Notes under the pieces: model-generated
Databases searched by the model: none
The model's input: only the letters and a program-made list of their open reading frames with translations
Told to the model about the DNA's origin: nothing
Program-made: the position numbers and the translations under genes
Part shown: positions 16,021 to 23,097 of the stretch, piece by piece
Layout: each line of letters opens with the position of its first letter
Position numbering within the stretch: position 1 is the first letter of the stretch
Assembly (NCBI GenBank): GCA_012727835.1
Contig: JAAYGE010000105.1
Location: 1 to 34,493 of the forward strand
DNA: 34,493 nucleotides
From: Bacillota bacterium
Lineage (GTDB): Bacteria > Bacillota_H > UBA994 > UBA5500
Reading direction: 5' to 3'

Positions 16021-16055
16021 AAAAACCGAGCCTCCGTGGCTCGGTTTCTTTTTTT
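16021..16055. terminator. Strong bidirectional rho-independent terminator
   Basis: AAACCGAGCC (16023-16032) pairs perfectly with GGCTCGGTTT (16038-16047), followed by CTTTTTTT on the plus strand and by T6 on the minus strand. It ends the riboswitch transcript in one direction and the small membrane protein gene, whose stop is at 16054, in the other. Confidence 0.92.
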
Positions 16056-16299
16056 ACATTTCTGAGCGCCTGCGATATCTTTTCTCTTGTTCAACTTGTT
16101 CTCCATGTTGTCGTCTAAACAGCTGGGCCCGCTGTACGTGGGCCAACAGCGCTAGCACCGCTAAAAGCAGCCAAAAAAAGCTAAACCAACCGGGCAATCC
16201 GCTACCAAAAATAGCCGGTAGCCGGGGCAACCCAAAGATAATAATCAATGTGATTATAATGGCAACTATATGCGAATGCAATCGCCGACGCTGCTGCAT
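16054..16299 (-). CDS. Small membrane protein (81 aa), function unknown
   Basis: 81 residues with two hydrophobic helices, IVAIIITLIIIFGLPRL and WFSFFWLLLAVLALLAHV, joined by a Gly/Pro loop (GSGLPG), and basic ends (MQQRRRLHSH; RRQHGEQ, KRYRRRSEM), suggesting both termini in the cytoplasm. ATG 16299 follows GGGGTGG. It is the gene after the HD-GYP protein on the same strand, separated by 60 bp that contain a perfect 10-bp hairpin, CTTCTAAGGT (16312-16321)/ACCTTAGAAG (16337-16346), without a T-tract. No family recognised. It converges with the riboswitch transcript at the shared terminator. Confidence 0.65.
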   Translation of the reverse strand: MQQRRRLHSHIVAIIITLIIIFGLPRLPAIFGSGLPGWFSFFWLLLAVLALLAHVQRAQLFRRQHGEQVEQEKRYRRRSEM

Positions 16300-16358
16300 A
16301 CTACCACCCCTCTTCTAAGGTATGGCAACAACCGTCACCTTAGAAGCACAAAACGCGC

Positions 16359-17438
16359 CTAAGCTAAGCGCGTTTCATCGGCTACTACCTCTATAATGGA
16401 AATATCGCTATGCTTACTTAAGTCCAGTTCATAATAATCATTGATCTCCTCGCCCTTGCTATCATAAAGCACCCGCACTATGGGTCTAGTGGTGATCGGC
16501 CTATTTACATCCACGACTACGCCGATAACACCGGTACTTAAGCGCACCAGCGAGCCGGTGGGATAAAAGGCTACTTGCCTGAGAAAATGACGCACAACCT
16601 CCGAGTCAAAGGCAGCCCCGCTCTGCTCCGTTAAGATTTCAGCCGCCTTATGGGGCAAGTAACGGGGGCGATAGGCCCGATCAGAAATTAAAGCATCATA
16701 AACGTCGGCCACCGCCACTATGCGTCCATAGAGGTGGATCTCCGAACCGACCAAATTCCGAGGATACCCGTTACCGTCGATACGTTCGTGGTGCTGCAAA
16801 GCAATATGGGCGCTAAGCAAACCGATTTCCCCTTGCCGGCGTAACATATCAAAACCAAGGCTAGTATGCTCCTGCATTTTTTCATATTCAACCGGTGATA
16901 GGGGCCCTGGCTTCTGCAATATTTCACTAGGCAATAGGGTTTTACCTAGATCATGCATGAGGGCGCCCACCGCCAATTCTCGCAATTGTCTTTTGCGCAA
17001 GGCATAGGCCATCCCGATTAAGATAGCAAAGGAGCAGACATTGATAGAATGGGCAAAGGTATAGTCATCTTTGAGACGAATATCGAACAAGCTGATCAAT
17101 AAATTAGGCTTGGCACTCAAGTCGTCAATTAGCATATCCACAACTTCGGTGATGGCCGGCACATCTAATACACTGCCTGCAATCAAATTGGTACAGGCGG
17201 TACGTACCAGGCGTAGAGCCTGTAGTCGAGTTTGCTCGCTCAAGAAATCGGTAGCATCCACATCCGGAAAACGTGGATCAACCACATAAACCGAATATAC
17301 TCCCAGCTGAATCAATCGGTATATATAAGAATCTCGCAGTATTTGGCCTTTGGCCAGGAGAATTTTTCCATTGGAAGAAATCACCGGTTGAGCCAGTTGC
17401 ATACCGGCCCTTAAATGTCTCGTACAGATACGCCGCAA
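16359..17438 (-). CDS. HD-GYP domain protein, probable c-di-GMP phosphodiesterase
   Basis: About 359 residues. The N-terminal part (RHLRAGMQLAQPVISSNGKI, ILRDSYIYRLIQLGVYSVYV) is the short domain that often precedes HD-GYP. The catalytic domain has HSINVCSFAILIG, MHDLGKTLLP (the HD pair), QEHTSLGFDML, HHERIDGNGYP (the GYP signature) and VADVYDALISDRAYRP. All metal ligands expected for hydrolysis of c-di-GMP are visible. A C-terminal beta-rich domain of about 80 residues follows. TTG 17438 is chosen because GGAGGAGGAC sits just before it and the product then starts MRRICTRHLRAGM, as in relatives; the ATG at 17480 has only a weak ribosome site. Confidence 0.9.
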   Translation of the reverse strand: MRRICTRHLRAGMQLAQPVISSNGKILLAKGQILRDSYIYRLIQLGVYSVYVVDPRFPDVDATDFLSEQTRLQALRLVRTACTNLIAGSVLDVPAITEVVDMLIDDLSAKPNLLISLFDIRLKDDYTFAHSINVCSFAILIGMAYALRKRQLRELAVGALMHDLGKTLLPSEILQKPGPLSPVEYEKMQEHTSLGFDMLRRQGEIGLLSAHIALQHHERIDGNGYPRNLVGSEIHLYGRIVAVADVYDALISDRAYRPRYLPHKAAEILTEQSGAAFDSEVVRHFLRQVAFYPTGSLVRLSTGVIGVVVDVNRPITTRPIVRVLYDSKGEEINDYYELDLSKHSDISIIEVVADETRLA

Positions 17439-17595
17439 CGGGTCCTCCTCCTCCCTCGCCACATATCCAATATTAGTCATTGGGAGACAATTTCCTGCTA
17501 AAGAGTGGAAGAAGGAGGCGAAATTTGTCGCGGATGAATCTATAGTCCCAATATTTCTTTCACCAAGTGGGTCTCCTGCCCCTAAAAAGGTCGAT

Positions 17596-18786
17596 TTAGC
17601 TCAATACTTGCCGACAAAGGGCGATTAGCTCAGCCAAAGCGCCTGCTCCCATCGCTGGCGGTACCGCCCCCTGCGCCGATGTGGCAGACCCCCCACCTCT
17701 GCCCTCATACTTAACTACAACTTCCTTCAACAATGGACCGATGGCTAGCTTTAGCCCCGCGTTAACTGCCGCCACCAGGCGATAAGGTTCATCAGGAATA
17801 CCGAATAGCACAATATGGGGGCCTTGTTCGGCCAAGTAACTGGCTAAAAAGCGGGCCTCATCCAGCGAATGTCCGGGCAGCTCCTGCACCACCGCCCGGG
17901 CTTTATCTAGGTCTTGGGCGGTAGCTAGCAGCTCTTGGCCTTGGTAAACGAGGAGCTGTTTTCGCAAACCCTTTTCTTCCCTCTCCAGTTCTTGCAGCCG
18001 TTGCAGTAGGCGCTCTACCGCTGCCTCCACATTCGCTGTAGGCTCGGACAACATAGCCGACAAAGCCGTCAATTGCTTATGTTTATGATTATAATCCTCA
18101 TACGCCCGCCGCCCGGCCAAAAAGATAACCCGCGTGTTACCCCGTTTCTTCTCACTACCCAGCACCTTAAGCAAACCGATTTCTCCTAGATCGCGCACAT
18201 GGGTACCGCCGCAGGGGCATAGATCGAAATCGCCAATCTGGACTAGGCGAATGTCCCCCTCCACTTGGGGCAATTTACGGAGCAATTGGGTCGGAAGCAT
18301 CTCCGCCGCAACTTCATAACTGCGGACCGGTATCCGGCCCCGCAATTTGGCGTTGGTTAGAGCCTCGGCTTGGACCAGCGCCTCCTCATCCAAATCGGTC
18401 CCCGCCAAATCGATGGTGACATTTTGTTCCCCCAAATGGAAACCGACGGTCTCTGCCTTAAACAATTGCCAAAAGGCTTGCGATAACACATGTTGGGCCG
18501 TATGCTGCTGCATATGGTCGAAACGGCGTAGCCAATCTAGCCGTCCTTCCACCGTCACACCAATTTCCGTATCCAAATCCACCTTATGCCATACGACTTC
18601 CTGTTCATCAATTTGCACATCGGTTACCCGTTGTCCCTGCAGCCAGCCTTGATCTGCCGGTTGTCCGCCGCCCTCCGGATAAAAGGCGGTCTGATCAAGA
18701 GCGATCCAACCGGGTTTTACAGCCACCACCTTAGCCTTAAAAGTGTGAAGATAGGGGTCCCGATAGTATAGTTTTCTGGTCTGCAT
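17596..18786 (-). CDS. Alanyl-tRNA editing protein, AlaX long form with DHHA1 domain
   Basis: 396 residues. The N-terminal part resembles the AlaRS editing region: DQTAFYPEGGGQPADQGWL, then the zinc/editing motif HTAQHVLSQAF (HxxxH) and CPCGGTHVRDLGEI (CxxxH). A coiled-coil segment (RLLQRLQELEREEKGLRKQL) leads to the C-terminal DHHA1 domain with KYEGRGGGSATSAQGAV. AlaX proteins clear Ser or Gly wrongly attached to tRNA-Ala in trans; length and the DHHA1 domain place it in the long AlaX group. ATG 18786 follows GGGAGG and lies 11 bp after the ABC-F gene, so both are cotranscribed. No catalytic residues appear missing. Confidence 0.93.
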   Translation of the reverse strand: MQTRKLYYRDPYLHTFKAKVVAVKPGWIALDQTAFYPEGGGQPADQGWLQGQRVTDVQIDEQEVVWHKVDLDTEIGVTVEGRLDWLRRFDHMQQHTAQHVLSQAFWQLFKAETVGFHLGEQNVTIDLAGTDLDEEALVQAEALTNAKLRGRIPVRSYEVAAEMLPTQLLRKLPQVEGDIRLVQIGDFDLCPCGGTHVRDLGEIGLLKVLGSEKKRGNTRVIFLAGRRAYEDYNHKHKQLTALSAMLSEPTANVEAAVERLLQRLQELEREEKGLRKQLLVYQGQELLATAQDLDKARAVVQELPGHSLDEARFLASYLAEQGPHIVLFGIPDEPYRLVAAVNAGLKLAIGPLLKEVVVKYEGRGGGSATSAQGAVPPAMGAGALAELIALCRQVLS

Positions 18787-18797
18787 AAGCTACCTCC

Positions 18798-20699
18798 CTA
18801 TTGCTCGGCCTGCTGGGCAGTAAGTGCATCAACTTGCTGTTCCCAACTAGCATACAGCTGCTTCAATTCTTGTTCGATTTGGCGACAACGCAAGACCGTC
18901 TCCTGCCCACCGCCATCACGATACAAATTGCTATCGGCCATCTGTAAATATAGTTCGTCCCGCTCCGCCTCCAAAGCGGCTATACGTTCTTCCAACTGGC
19001 CAATAGTCTCTAACAGTTCCTCCCGCTCCGACTTCCGCTGGACAGCTGGGCGCCGGGTCTTAGGCTTAGAACTCGACACCTCTTCCTTTTGCTGTTGCTC
19101 CAGTTCGGCCATAAAAGCGGCGTAGCCCATGGGATAATCTTTAATCGTTCCCTCAGTAAAATGCCAAATCCGAGTGGCAATGCGCCGGAGAAAATAACGG
19201 TCATGGGAAACAATAAAAAGCGTACCGTCATAGTCATAAAGGGCTTGTTCCAACACTTCTCGGGAAGGAATATCCAGGTGGTTGGTGGGCTCATCTAATA
19301 CCAACACGTTGGCTCCTGTCAGTAATAATTTAGCCAGTATGAGTCGATTGCGTTCTCCACCGCTAAGGGTGCCAACCGGTTGAAAGACGGCGTCACCGAC
19401 AAACAGAAAACGAGCTAAATAATGCCTAGCCTCCGCCGGTAGTAGTCCACCGCTCTCCAGCAGGCAATCGAGTACGCTCACGTCGTCGGCCGGCAACCGC
19501 ATGTCTTGGCGAAAATAGCCTAAATCGATACTGGCACCCCACTTAATCTGGCCGCCATCGGCTGGCGTTTCACCCAATAACAGCTTCAGCAATGTGGTCT
19601 TACCGCTACCGTTGGGGCCGATCAAAGCGATCCGCTCCCCCATCTTCACTTCGGCGGAAAAATCGTGGAACAATGGCTTCTGCGGATAGGCCTTGCTCAC
19701 CGCTTGTAATTCCAGCACATCGTTTCCGCTGCGACGTTTGGATTGGATATTGAGGCGCATAGTTCTTGACTTACGCCTAGGTTGAACTCGCTCCATGCGG
19801 GCTAAACGCTTTTCCCAACTCTTGGCAGCTGTGGCGCGGGTACCGGCTTTAAACTTGGCAATCAGGCCTTCCAGGCGAGCCCGTTCCCGTTCTTGCTCCC
19901 GCCGCAATAACTCCTGCCGCTGGCGGTGGGCTTCCTTTTGTACCAGATAAGCCGAGTAGTTCCCCGTATAGGTAATTAGCTGGTGGTCATGCAGTTCCCA
20001 TATTTTTGTAACTACCTTATCTAAGAATTCTCGGTCGTGGGAAACCACCAGTAGGGCCCCCGAGTATCCGGCCAAATAGTTTTCCAGCCAAGTTATTGCG
20101 TCTATGTCTAGATGATTTGTCGGTTCATCTAAGAATAGAACATCGGGTTTGGACAGCAGTAATTTGGCCAGGGCCACACGGGTGCGCTGTCCGCCCGAGA
20201 GGGTACCGACGGTTTGTGACCATACCGATTCAGGTAACCCAAGCCCCGTAAGGGTGCTACGGACCTCTACTTCCCTATCGTAACCACCCAGCCGTTCAAA
20301 ATCGGCACTAACCCGGGCGTAATCATTCATAACTTTAGCGAGCCGGTTCTGATCAGCCATAATCGACGGCTGCGCCATAGCCTGTTCCAGTTCCCTCAAT
20401 TTACTTTCTAATTCCTGCACCGTCCCTAGAGTCGAGCTGGCCACCTGCCACACTGTCATAGCGTCAGGTAGCTCCACCCCTTGGGTTAAATAGCCCAACT
20501 GGGTACCATTGGCCATCAGAATGCGGCCTTCATCATAGTCCTCTAACTGGGCCAAAAGCCGCAATAGGGTGGTCTTGCCGGAGCCATTACGCCCAATCAA
20601 TCCGACGCGTTCACCCCGCTCTAGATTACAACTAATGTCTATTAATACGGGACTACCTCCGTAGTACTTATGAATTTTCTGGGCGCTCAACAGGCTCAC
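18798..20699 (-). CDS. ABC-F family ATP-binding protein (translation factor type)
   Basis: 633 residues with two ATP-binding cassettes and no membrane segments. Cassette 1: GRNGSGKTTLLRLL, LSGGQRTRVALAKLL, DVLFLDEPTNHLD. Cassette 2: GPNGSGKTTLLKLL, LSGGERNRLILAKLL, VLVLDEPTNHLD. The basic interdomain linker (about residues 240-310, FKAGTRATAAKSWEKRLARM) and a C-terminal coiled coil (about 540-620, REELLETIGQLEERIAALEA) are typical of YdiF/Uup-like ABC-F proteins, which act on stalled ribosomes rather than in transport; some give resistance to ribosome-targeting antibiotics. GTG 20699 is chosen because GGGAGGGG lies six bases upstream. It heads an operon with the AlaX gene, a sensible translation-quality pairing. 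Confidence 0.93.
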   Translation of the reverse strand: MSLLSAQKIHKYYGGSPVLIDISCNLERGERVGLIGRNGSGKTTLLRLLAQLEDYDEGRILMANGTQLGYLTQGVELPDAMTVWQVASSTLGTVQELESKLRELEQAMAQPSIMADQNRLAKVMNDYARVSADFERLGGYDREVEVRSTLTGLGLPESVWSQTVGTLSGGQRTRVALAKLLLSKPDVLFLDEPTNHLDIDAITWLENYLAGYSGALLVVSHDREFLDKVVTKIWELHDHQLITYTGNYSAYLVQKEAHRQRQELLRREQERERARLEGLIAKFKAGTRATAAKSWEKRLARMERVQPRRKSRTMRLNIQSKRRSGNDVLELQAVSKAYPQKPLFHDFSAEVKMGERIALIGPNGSGKTTLLKLLLGETPADGGQIKWGASIDLGYFRQDMRLPADDVSVLDCLLESGGLLPAEARHYLARFLFVGDAVFQPVGTLSGGERNRLILAKLLLTGANVLVLDEPTNHLDIPSREVLEQALYDYDGTLFIVSHDRYFLRRIATRIWHFTEGTIKDYPMGYAAFMAELEQQQKEEVSSSKPKTRRPAVQRKSEREELLETIGQLEERIAALEAERDELYLQMADSNLYRDGGGQETVLRCRQIEQELKQLYASWEQQVDALTAQQAEQ

Positions 20700-20827
20700 A
20701 CCAATCCCCTCCCTACCTGTCTTAGATTCTATTGAACAACGGTTCGTCAAGCAAGGGAATCTTTTCATAGAAGTAAAGGCGATAGAGCAATCTAAGAAAC
20801 AGAGTCACACTGGTTAGGAGGGCTAAA

Positions 20828-21922
20828 ATGCAACGACCGCGCCTTAGAGATTGGGGAGTAAAAATCGGTCAGTATGCCACCGGTAAACATAACGCCATTA
20901 CCGATGTGAAAGGAGTAAAGGTGGGACATGCTACCATCATTTCTGGGGAGGGGAAGTTGGTTCGCGGCAAGGGGCCGATCCGCACAGGAGTAACCGCGAT
21001 TCTACCCCATTCCCACGACCTATTTCACTACCGGGTAGCTGCCGGCAGCTTCACCCTCAATGGTGCCGGTTTAGTCACCGGCCTAGCACAGGCACAGGAA
21101 TGGGGGGCCATAGAAACGCCCATCATGCTTACCAACACCCTCAGTGTGGGGCAGGTGCATGATGCGGTATTAGATTACCTACTTCAATATTATCCCGAAG
21201 CAGGTATCAGCAGCGATCCTATTATCCCGCTGGTAGCCGAATGCGACGATAGCCACCTGAATGACATTCAAGGCCGCCATGTCACCCGGGAGCATGTATT
21301 TGAAGCCTTGGAGCAAGCCACATCGGGCCCGGTGGCTGAAGGCTGTGTCGGCGCTGGCACCGGTATGATTGCCTTTGATTTTAAGGCCGGTATAGGCACC
21401 GCTTCCCGCGTATTACCCAATTGCTACGGCGGCTATACGGTGGGTGCTCTAATTTTAGCCAACTTCGGTCCCAGGCACTGTTTTCAAATTGCTGGCTGCC
21501 CCGTGGGTTGTATTATTACCGATCTCCTTCCCGACCCCCATCCCGACGGTTCTATCGTAGTTGTAATTGCCACCGACGCCCCCCTTACTAGCTTGCAACT
21601 ACGACGAGTAGCTAAAAGGGCGGCGCTCGGTATCGGACGCACCGGCGGTTATGCTAGCCATGTGAGCGGTGAATTTTGCCTGGCCTTTTCCACCAGCACA
21701 ATTGTGCCCCGTCGCTGCTCTAGCCTGACCATCCAGCTAGAACTGCTACGGGACCAATACTTAGATCCCATTTTTCAAGCCACCATTGAAGCCACCGAAG
21801 AAGCGATTATCAATTCTCTTTTACAAGCCACCGACATGCGTGGACGAGATGATCACATAGTCTACGCTGTCCCCCTAGATCGCCTTTATCAACTACTTAA
21901 AAAGCAGGGGCTAGCCACCTAA
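20828..21922 (+). CDS. P1 family peptidase (DmpA/L-aminopeptidase D-esterase type)
   Basis: 364 residues of the MEROPS S58 family. Landmarks: RDWGVKIGQYATGKHNAITD, KVGHATIISGEG, RTGVTAILPH, LNGAGLVTGLAQAQEWGAIE, PIMLTNTLSVGQVHDAV, EGCVGAGTGMIAFDFKAGIG, and YTVGALILANFG, a region near the self-cleavage site in characterised members. These enzymes are made as a single chain, cut themselves into two subunits and release N-terminal residues from small peptides. I cannot confirm the nucleophile from sequence alone, and substrates are unknown. ATG 20828 follows TTAGGAGGG. No signal peptide. It is divergent from the ABC-F operon and ends in a terminator overlapping its last codons. Confidence 0.9.
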   Translation: MQRPRLRDWGVKIGQYATGKHNAITDVKGVKVGHATIISGEGKLVRGKGPIRTGVTAILPHSHDLFHYRVAAGSFTLNGAGLVTGLAQAQEWGAIETPIMLTNTLSVGQVHDAVLDYLLQYYPEAGISSDPIIPLVAECDDSHLNDIQGRHVTREHVFEALEQATSGPVAEGCVGAGTGMIAFDFKAGIGTASRVLPNCYGGYTVGALILANFGPRHCFQIAGCPVGCIITDLLPDPHPDGSIVVVIATDAPLTSLQLRRVAKRAALGIGRTGGYASHVSGEFCLAFSTSTIVPRRCSSLTIQLELLRDQYLDPIFQATIEATEEAIINSLLQATDMRGRDDHIVYAVPLDRLYQLLKKQGLAT

Positions 21923-21939
21923 TGGGGCCCCTGCTTTTT
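21899..21939. terminator. Terminator overlapping the P1 peptidase stop
   Basis: AAAAAGCAGGGGC (21899-21911) pairs with GCCCCTGCTTTTT (21927-21939); the stop codon TAA at 21920-21922 lies in the loop. A/T runs on both flanks allow termination of both convergent genes. Confidence 0.85.
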
Positions 21940-21944
21940 AACGG

Positions 21945-22130
21945 CTACTGATCAATTCGAAGCTTACCACCGGTAGCGTAGTTGGTCGGCGGCATGTCTC
22001 GCATAATTATGGTCACTGCTGTAGGCGGGCAATTCAAGGTCTCACTAATCACCTGGGTCAGCTTTTCGGCTAAGGCCCTTTTTTGCTCCACAGTTCTCCC
22101 CGCAAGCATTTCAATCTGTACGATCGGCAT
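21945..22130 (-). CDS. 4-oxalocrotonate tautomerase family protein
   Basis: 61 residues. After Met the catalytic Pro is next (MPIVQIEMLAGRTVEQKRAL), followed by LTQVISETLNCPPTAVTIIM and a C-terminal TNYATGGKL. This is the compact beta-alpha-beta fold of 4-OT-like tautomerases, which use the N-terminal proline as base; the substrate is not predictable and members in Firmicutes are mostly uncharacterised. ATG 22130 is chosen because GGGGGTGAAAATA precedes it and because Pro must be residue 2; a longer frame reaching back to 22190 would bury it. It is 120 bp downstream of the spore-protein gene. Confidence 0.92.
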   Translation of the reverse strand: MPIVQIEMLAGRTVEQKRALAEKLTQVISETLNCPPTAVTIIMRDMPPTNYATGGKLRIDQ

Positions 22131-22253
22131 TATTTTCACCCCCTCAGCAGGATGATTCGCCTTTCTATCACCTTTTCCTGCCAGCATCAACTACAGGTTG
22201 AAGTGGACAGATGGGCGCCCCTGCAGGAGGTCTGGTCGCACTGCCCGGCTATA

Positions 22254-22442
22254 TCACTTCTTCTTCCGCAACCGTTGCGACATTACTCCGCCGATCAAGC
22301 CGGCCTCTTGGGCCGGTAATCCGGCCCATCCTAGCTCTTCTACTTTGTCTAAAAGGCCTAATTCGGCCGCTATCTCTAACTTCATCAGATCTCTAACGCT
22401 CGGCTCCTTCTTTTTCTTGCTGCTGGCACTCCGTTTAGTCAC
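22254..22442 (-). CDS. Small acid-soluble spore protein, alpha/beta type
   Basis: 62 residues. After a Lys-rich start (KKKKEP) come LMKLEIAAELGLLDKVEELG, WAGLPAQEAGLIGGVM and a basic end (RLRKKK). The two conserved helices, with KxEIAxELG and the SASP-like QEAGxIGG segment, match alpha/beta-type spore proteins and their SspF-like relatives, which coat and protect DNA in dormant spores. GTG 22442 is chosen; the GTG nine bases earlier is inside the GGAGGTG ribosome site. That site is itself the 3' arm of a terminator-like hairpin (22450-22482), so translation from upstream read-through would be blocked. It marks the organism as a spore-former. Confidence 0.85.
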   Translation of the reverse strand: MTKRSASSKKKKEPSVRDLMKLEIAAELGLLDKVEELGWAGLPAQEAGLIGGVMSQRLRKKK

Positions 22443-22449
22443 AAAAAAC

Positions 22450-22482
22450 ACCTCCTACAACCTTATATTGGCCGTAGGAGGT
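22450..22482 (-). terminator. Terminator-like hairpin containing the spore protein ribosome site
   Basis: On the minus strand ACCTCCTAC (22482-22474) pairs perfectly with GTAGGAGGT (22458-22450), followed by G and T6 (22448-22443). It acts as terminator for the PerR-like gene while its 3' arm is the GGAGG ribosome site of the spore protein, whose GTG follows the T-run at once. Confidence 0.8.
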
Positions 22483-22496
22483 AGTTTTTAATAATC

Positions 22497-22604
22497 CTAT
22501 TCCTTTTTCTCGTAGGTGTTCTGACCGCCGCACTCGGGGCATTTACGCGGTTTGCAACGCCCTTCCCGCTCGTTTCCACAAACGGTGCATTTAAAAATAG
22601 CCAT
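22497..22604 (-). CDS. Possible independent RCKP-type rubredoxin-like protein (internal start)
   Basis: Inside the fused regulator frame an ATG at 22604 is preceded by AGCAGGAGGTGAAATC, an excellent ribosome site, and encodes 35 residues: MAIFKCTVCG, EGRCKPRKCPECGG, then TYEKKE. Four cysteines in two CxxC pairs would bind one iron or zinc. The same short protein occurs as a separate gene in anaerobic Firmicutes. Here it is in the same frame as the regulator, so both a fusion and a free small protein may be made. Confidence 0.6.
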   Translation of the reverse strand: MAIFKCTVCGNEREGRCKPRKCPECGGQNTYEKKE

Positions 22605-23015
22605 GATTTCACCTCCTGCTCCCCATACTCCTTTTGAGCAAGCGGGGCATAGCCCCGTAAACTCTAATCGATGGCCAGTCACATGACCACAATTACTATT
22701 AGCAGCCCGTTCATCCAAGCGATGCTCGTATGGCACCTTCACATCGGAAACCGAACCGCACTTCTCGCAACGGAAATGGTAGTGTTTCTCCGGATTGCCG
22801 TCGTAACGATCTTGTCCACTACCAAAACTCAACTGCGCAATTTCACCCATTTCAACTAGCGAACGCAAGTTACGATATATGGTTCCTAAACTAATGGACG
22901 GGAGCTTTTCTCGAACCCGTTCATAAATCCAGTCGGCAGTCGGATGGCTGGTGGTGTTGCGTAAAACTTCAAGGATCAAACGACGCTGCTCTGTCATTCT
23001 CTGAAAACCACCCAC
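22497..23015 (-). CDS. PerR/Fur family regulator fused to an RCKP-type rubredoxin-like domain
   Basis: 172 residues. Residues 1-130 are a Fur-family repressor: winged helix TEQRRLILEVLRNTTSHPTA and SLGTIYRNLRSLVEMGEI, metal segment DRYDGNPEKHYHFRCEKCG, the Asp in VSDVKVPY where PerR has Asp and Fur has Glu, and the final zinc pair CPAC. That favours a PerR-like peroxide or iron sensor. Instead of stopping, the frame runs through GVWGAGGEI into MAIFKCTVCGNEREGRCKPR and KCPECGG, an RCKP-type rubredoxin-like metal knuckle of 35 residues with its own ribosome site. GTG 23015 follows AGGAGGCGC. An 18-bp palindrome and a sigma-A promoter lie just upstream, so it is probably self-repressed. Confidence 0.88.
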   Translation of the reverse strand: MGGFQRMTEQRRLILEVLRNTTSHPTADWIYERVREKLPSISLGTIYRNLRSLVEMGEIAQLSFGSGQDRYDGNPEKHYHFRCEKCGSVSDVKVPYEHRLDERAANSNCGHVTGHRLEFTGLCPACSKGVWGAGGEIMAIFKCTVCGNEREGRCKPRKCPECGGQNTYEKKE

Positions 23016-23028
23016 AAAAAGCGCCTCC

Positions 23029-23046
23029 TAATAATAACTATTATTA
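23029..23046. promoter_or_regulatory. Per/Fur-type operator palindrome
   Basis: TAATAATA-AC-TATTATTA is an 18-bp sequence with perfect 8-bp arms, resembling the A/T-rich Per/Fur box. It lies between the predicted start of transcription and the ribosome site of the PerR-like gene, which fits autorepression. Confidence 0.7.
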
Positions 23047-23055
23047 TTTGCCTAT

Positions 23056-23084
23056 AGTTTAGCCAAAAGAAGGCGCTCTGTCAA
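23056..23084 (-). promoter_or_regulatory. Sigma-A-type promoter of the PerR-like gene
   Basis: Minus strand TTGACA (23084-23079), 17-bp spacer, TAAACT (23061-23056). The predicted start near 23049 is adjacent to the palindrome at 23029-23046. Confidence 0.7.
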
Positions 23085-23097
23085 CGGCTAAATGAAT

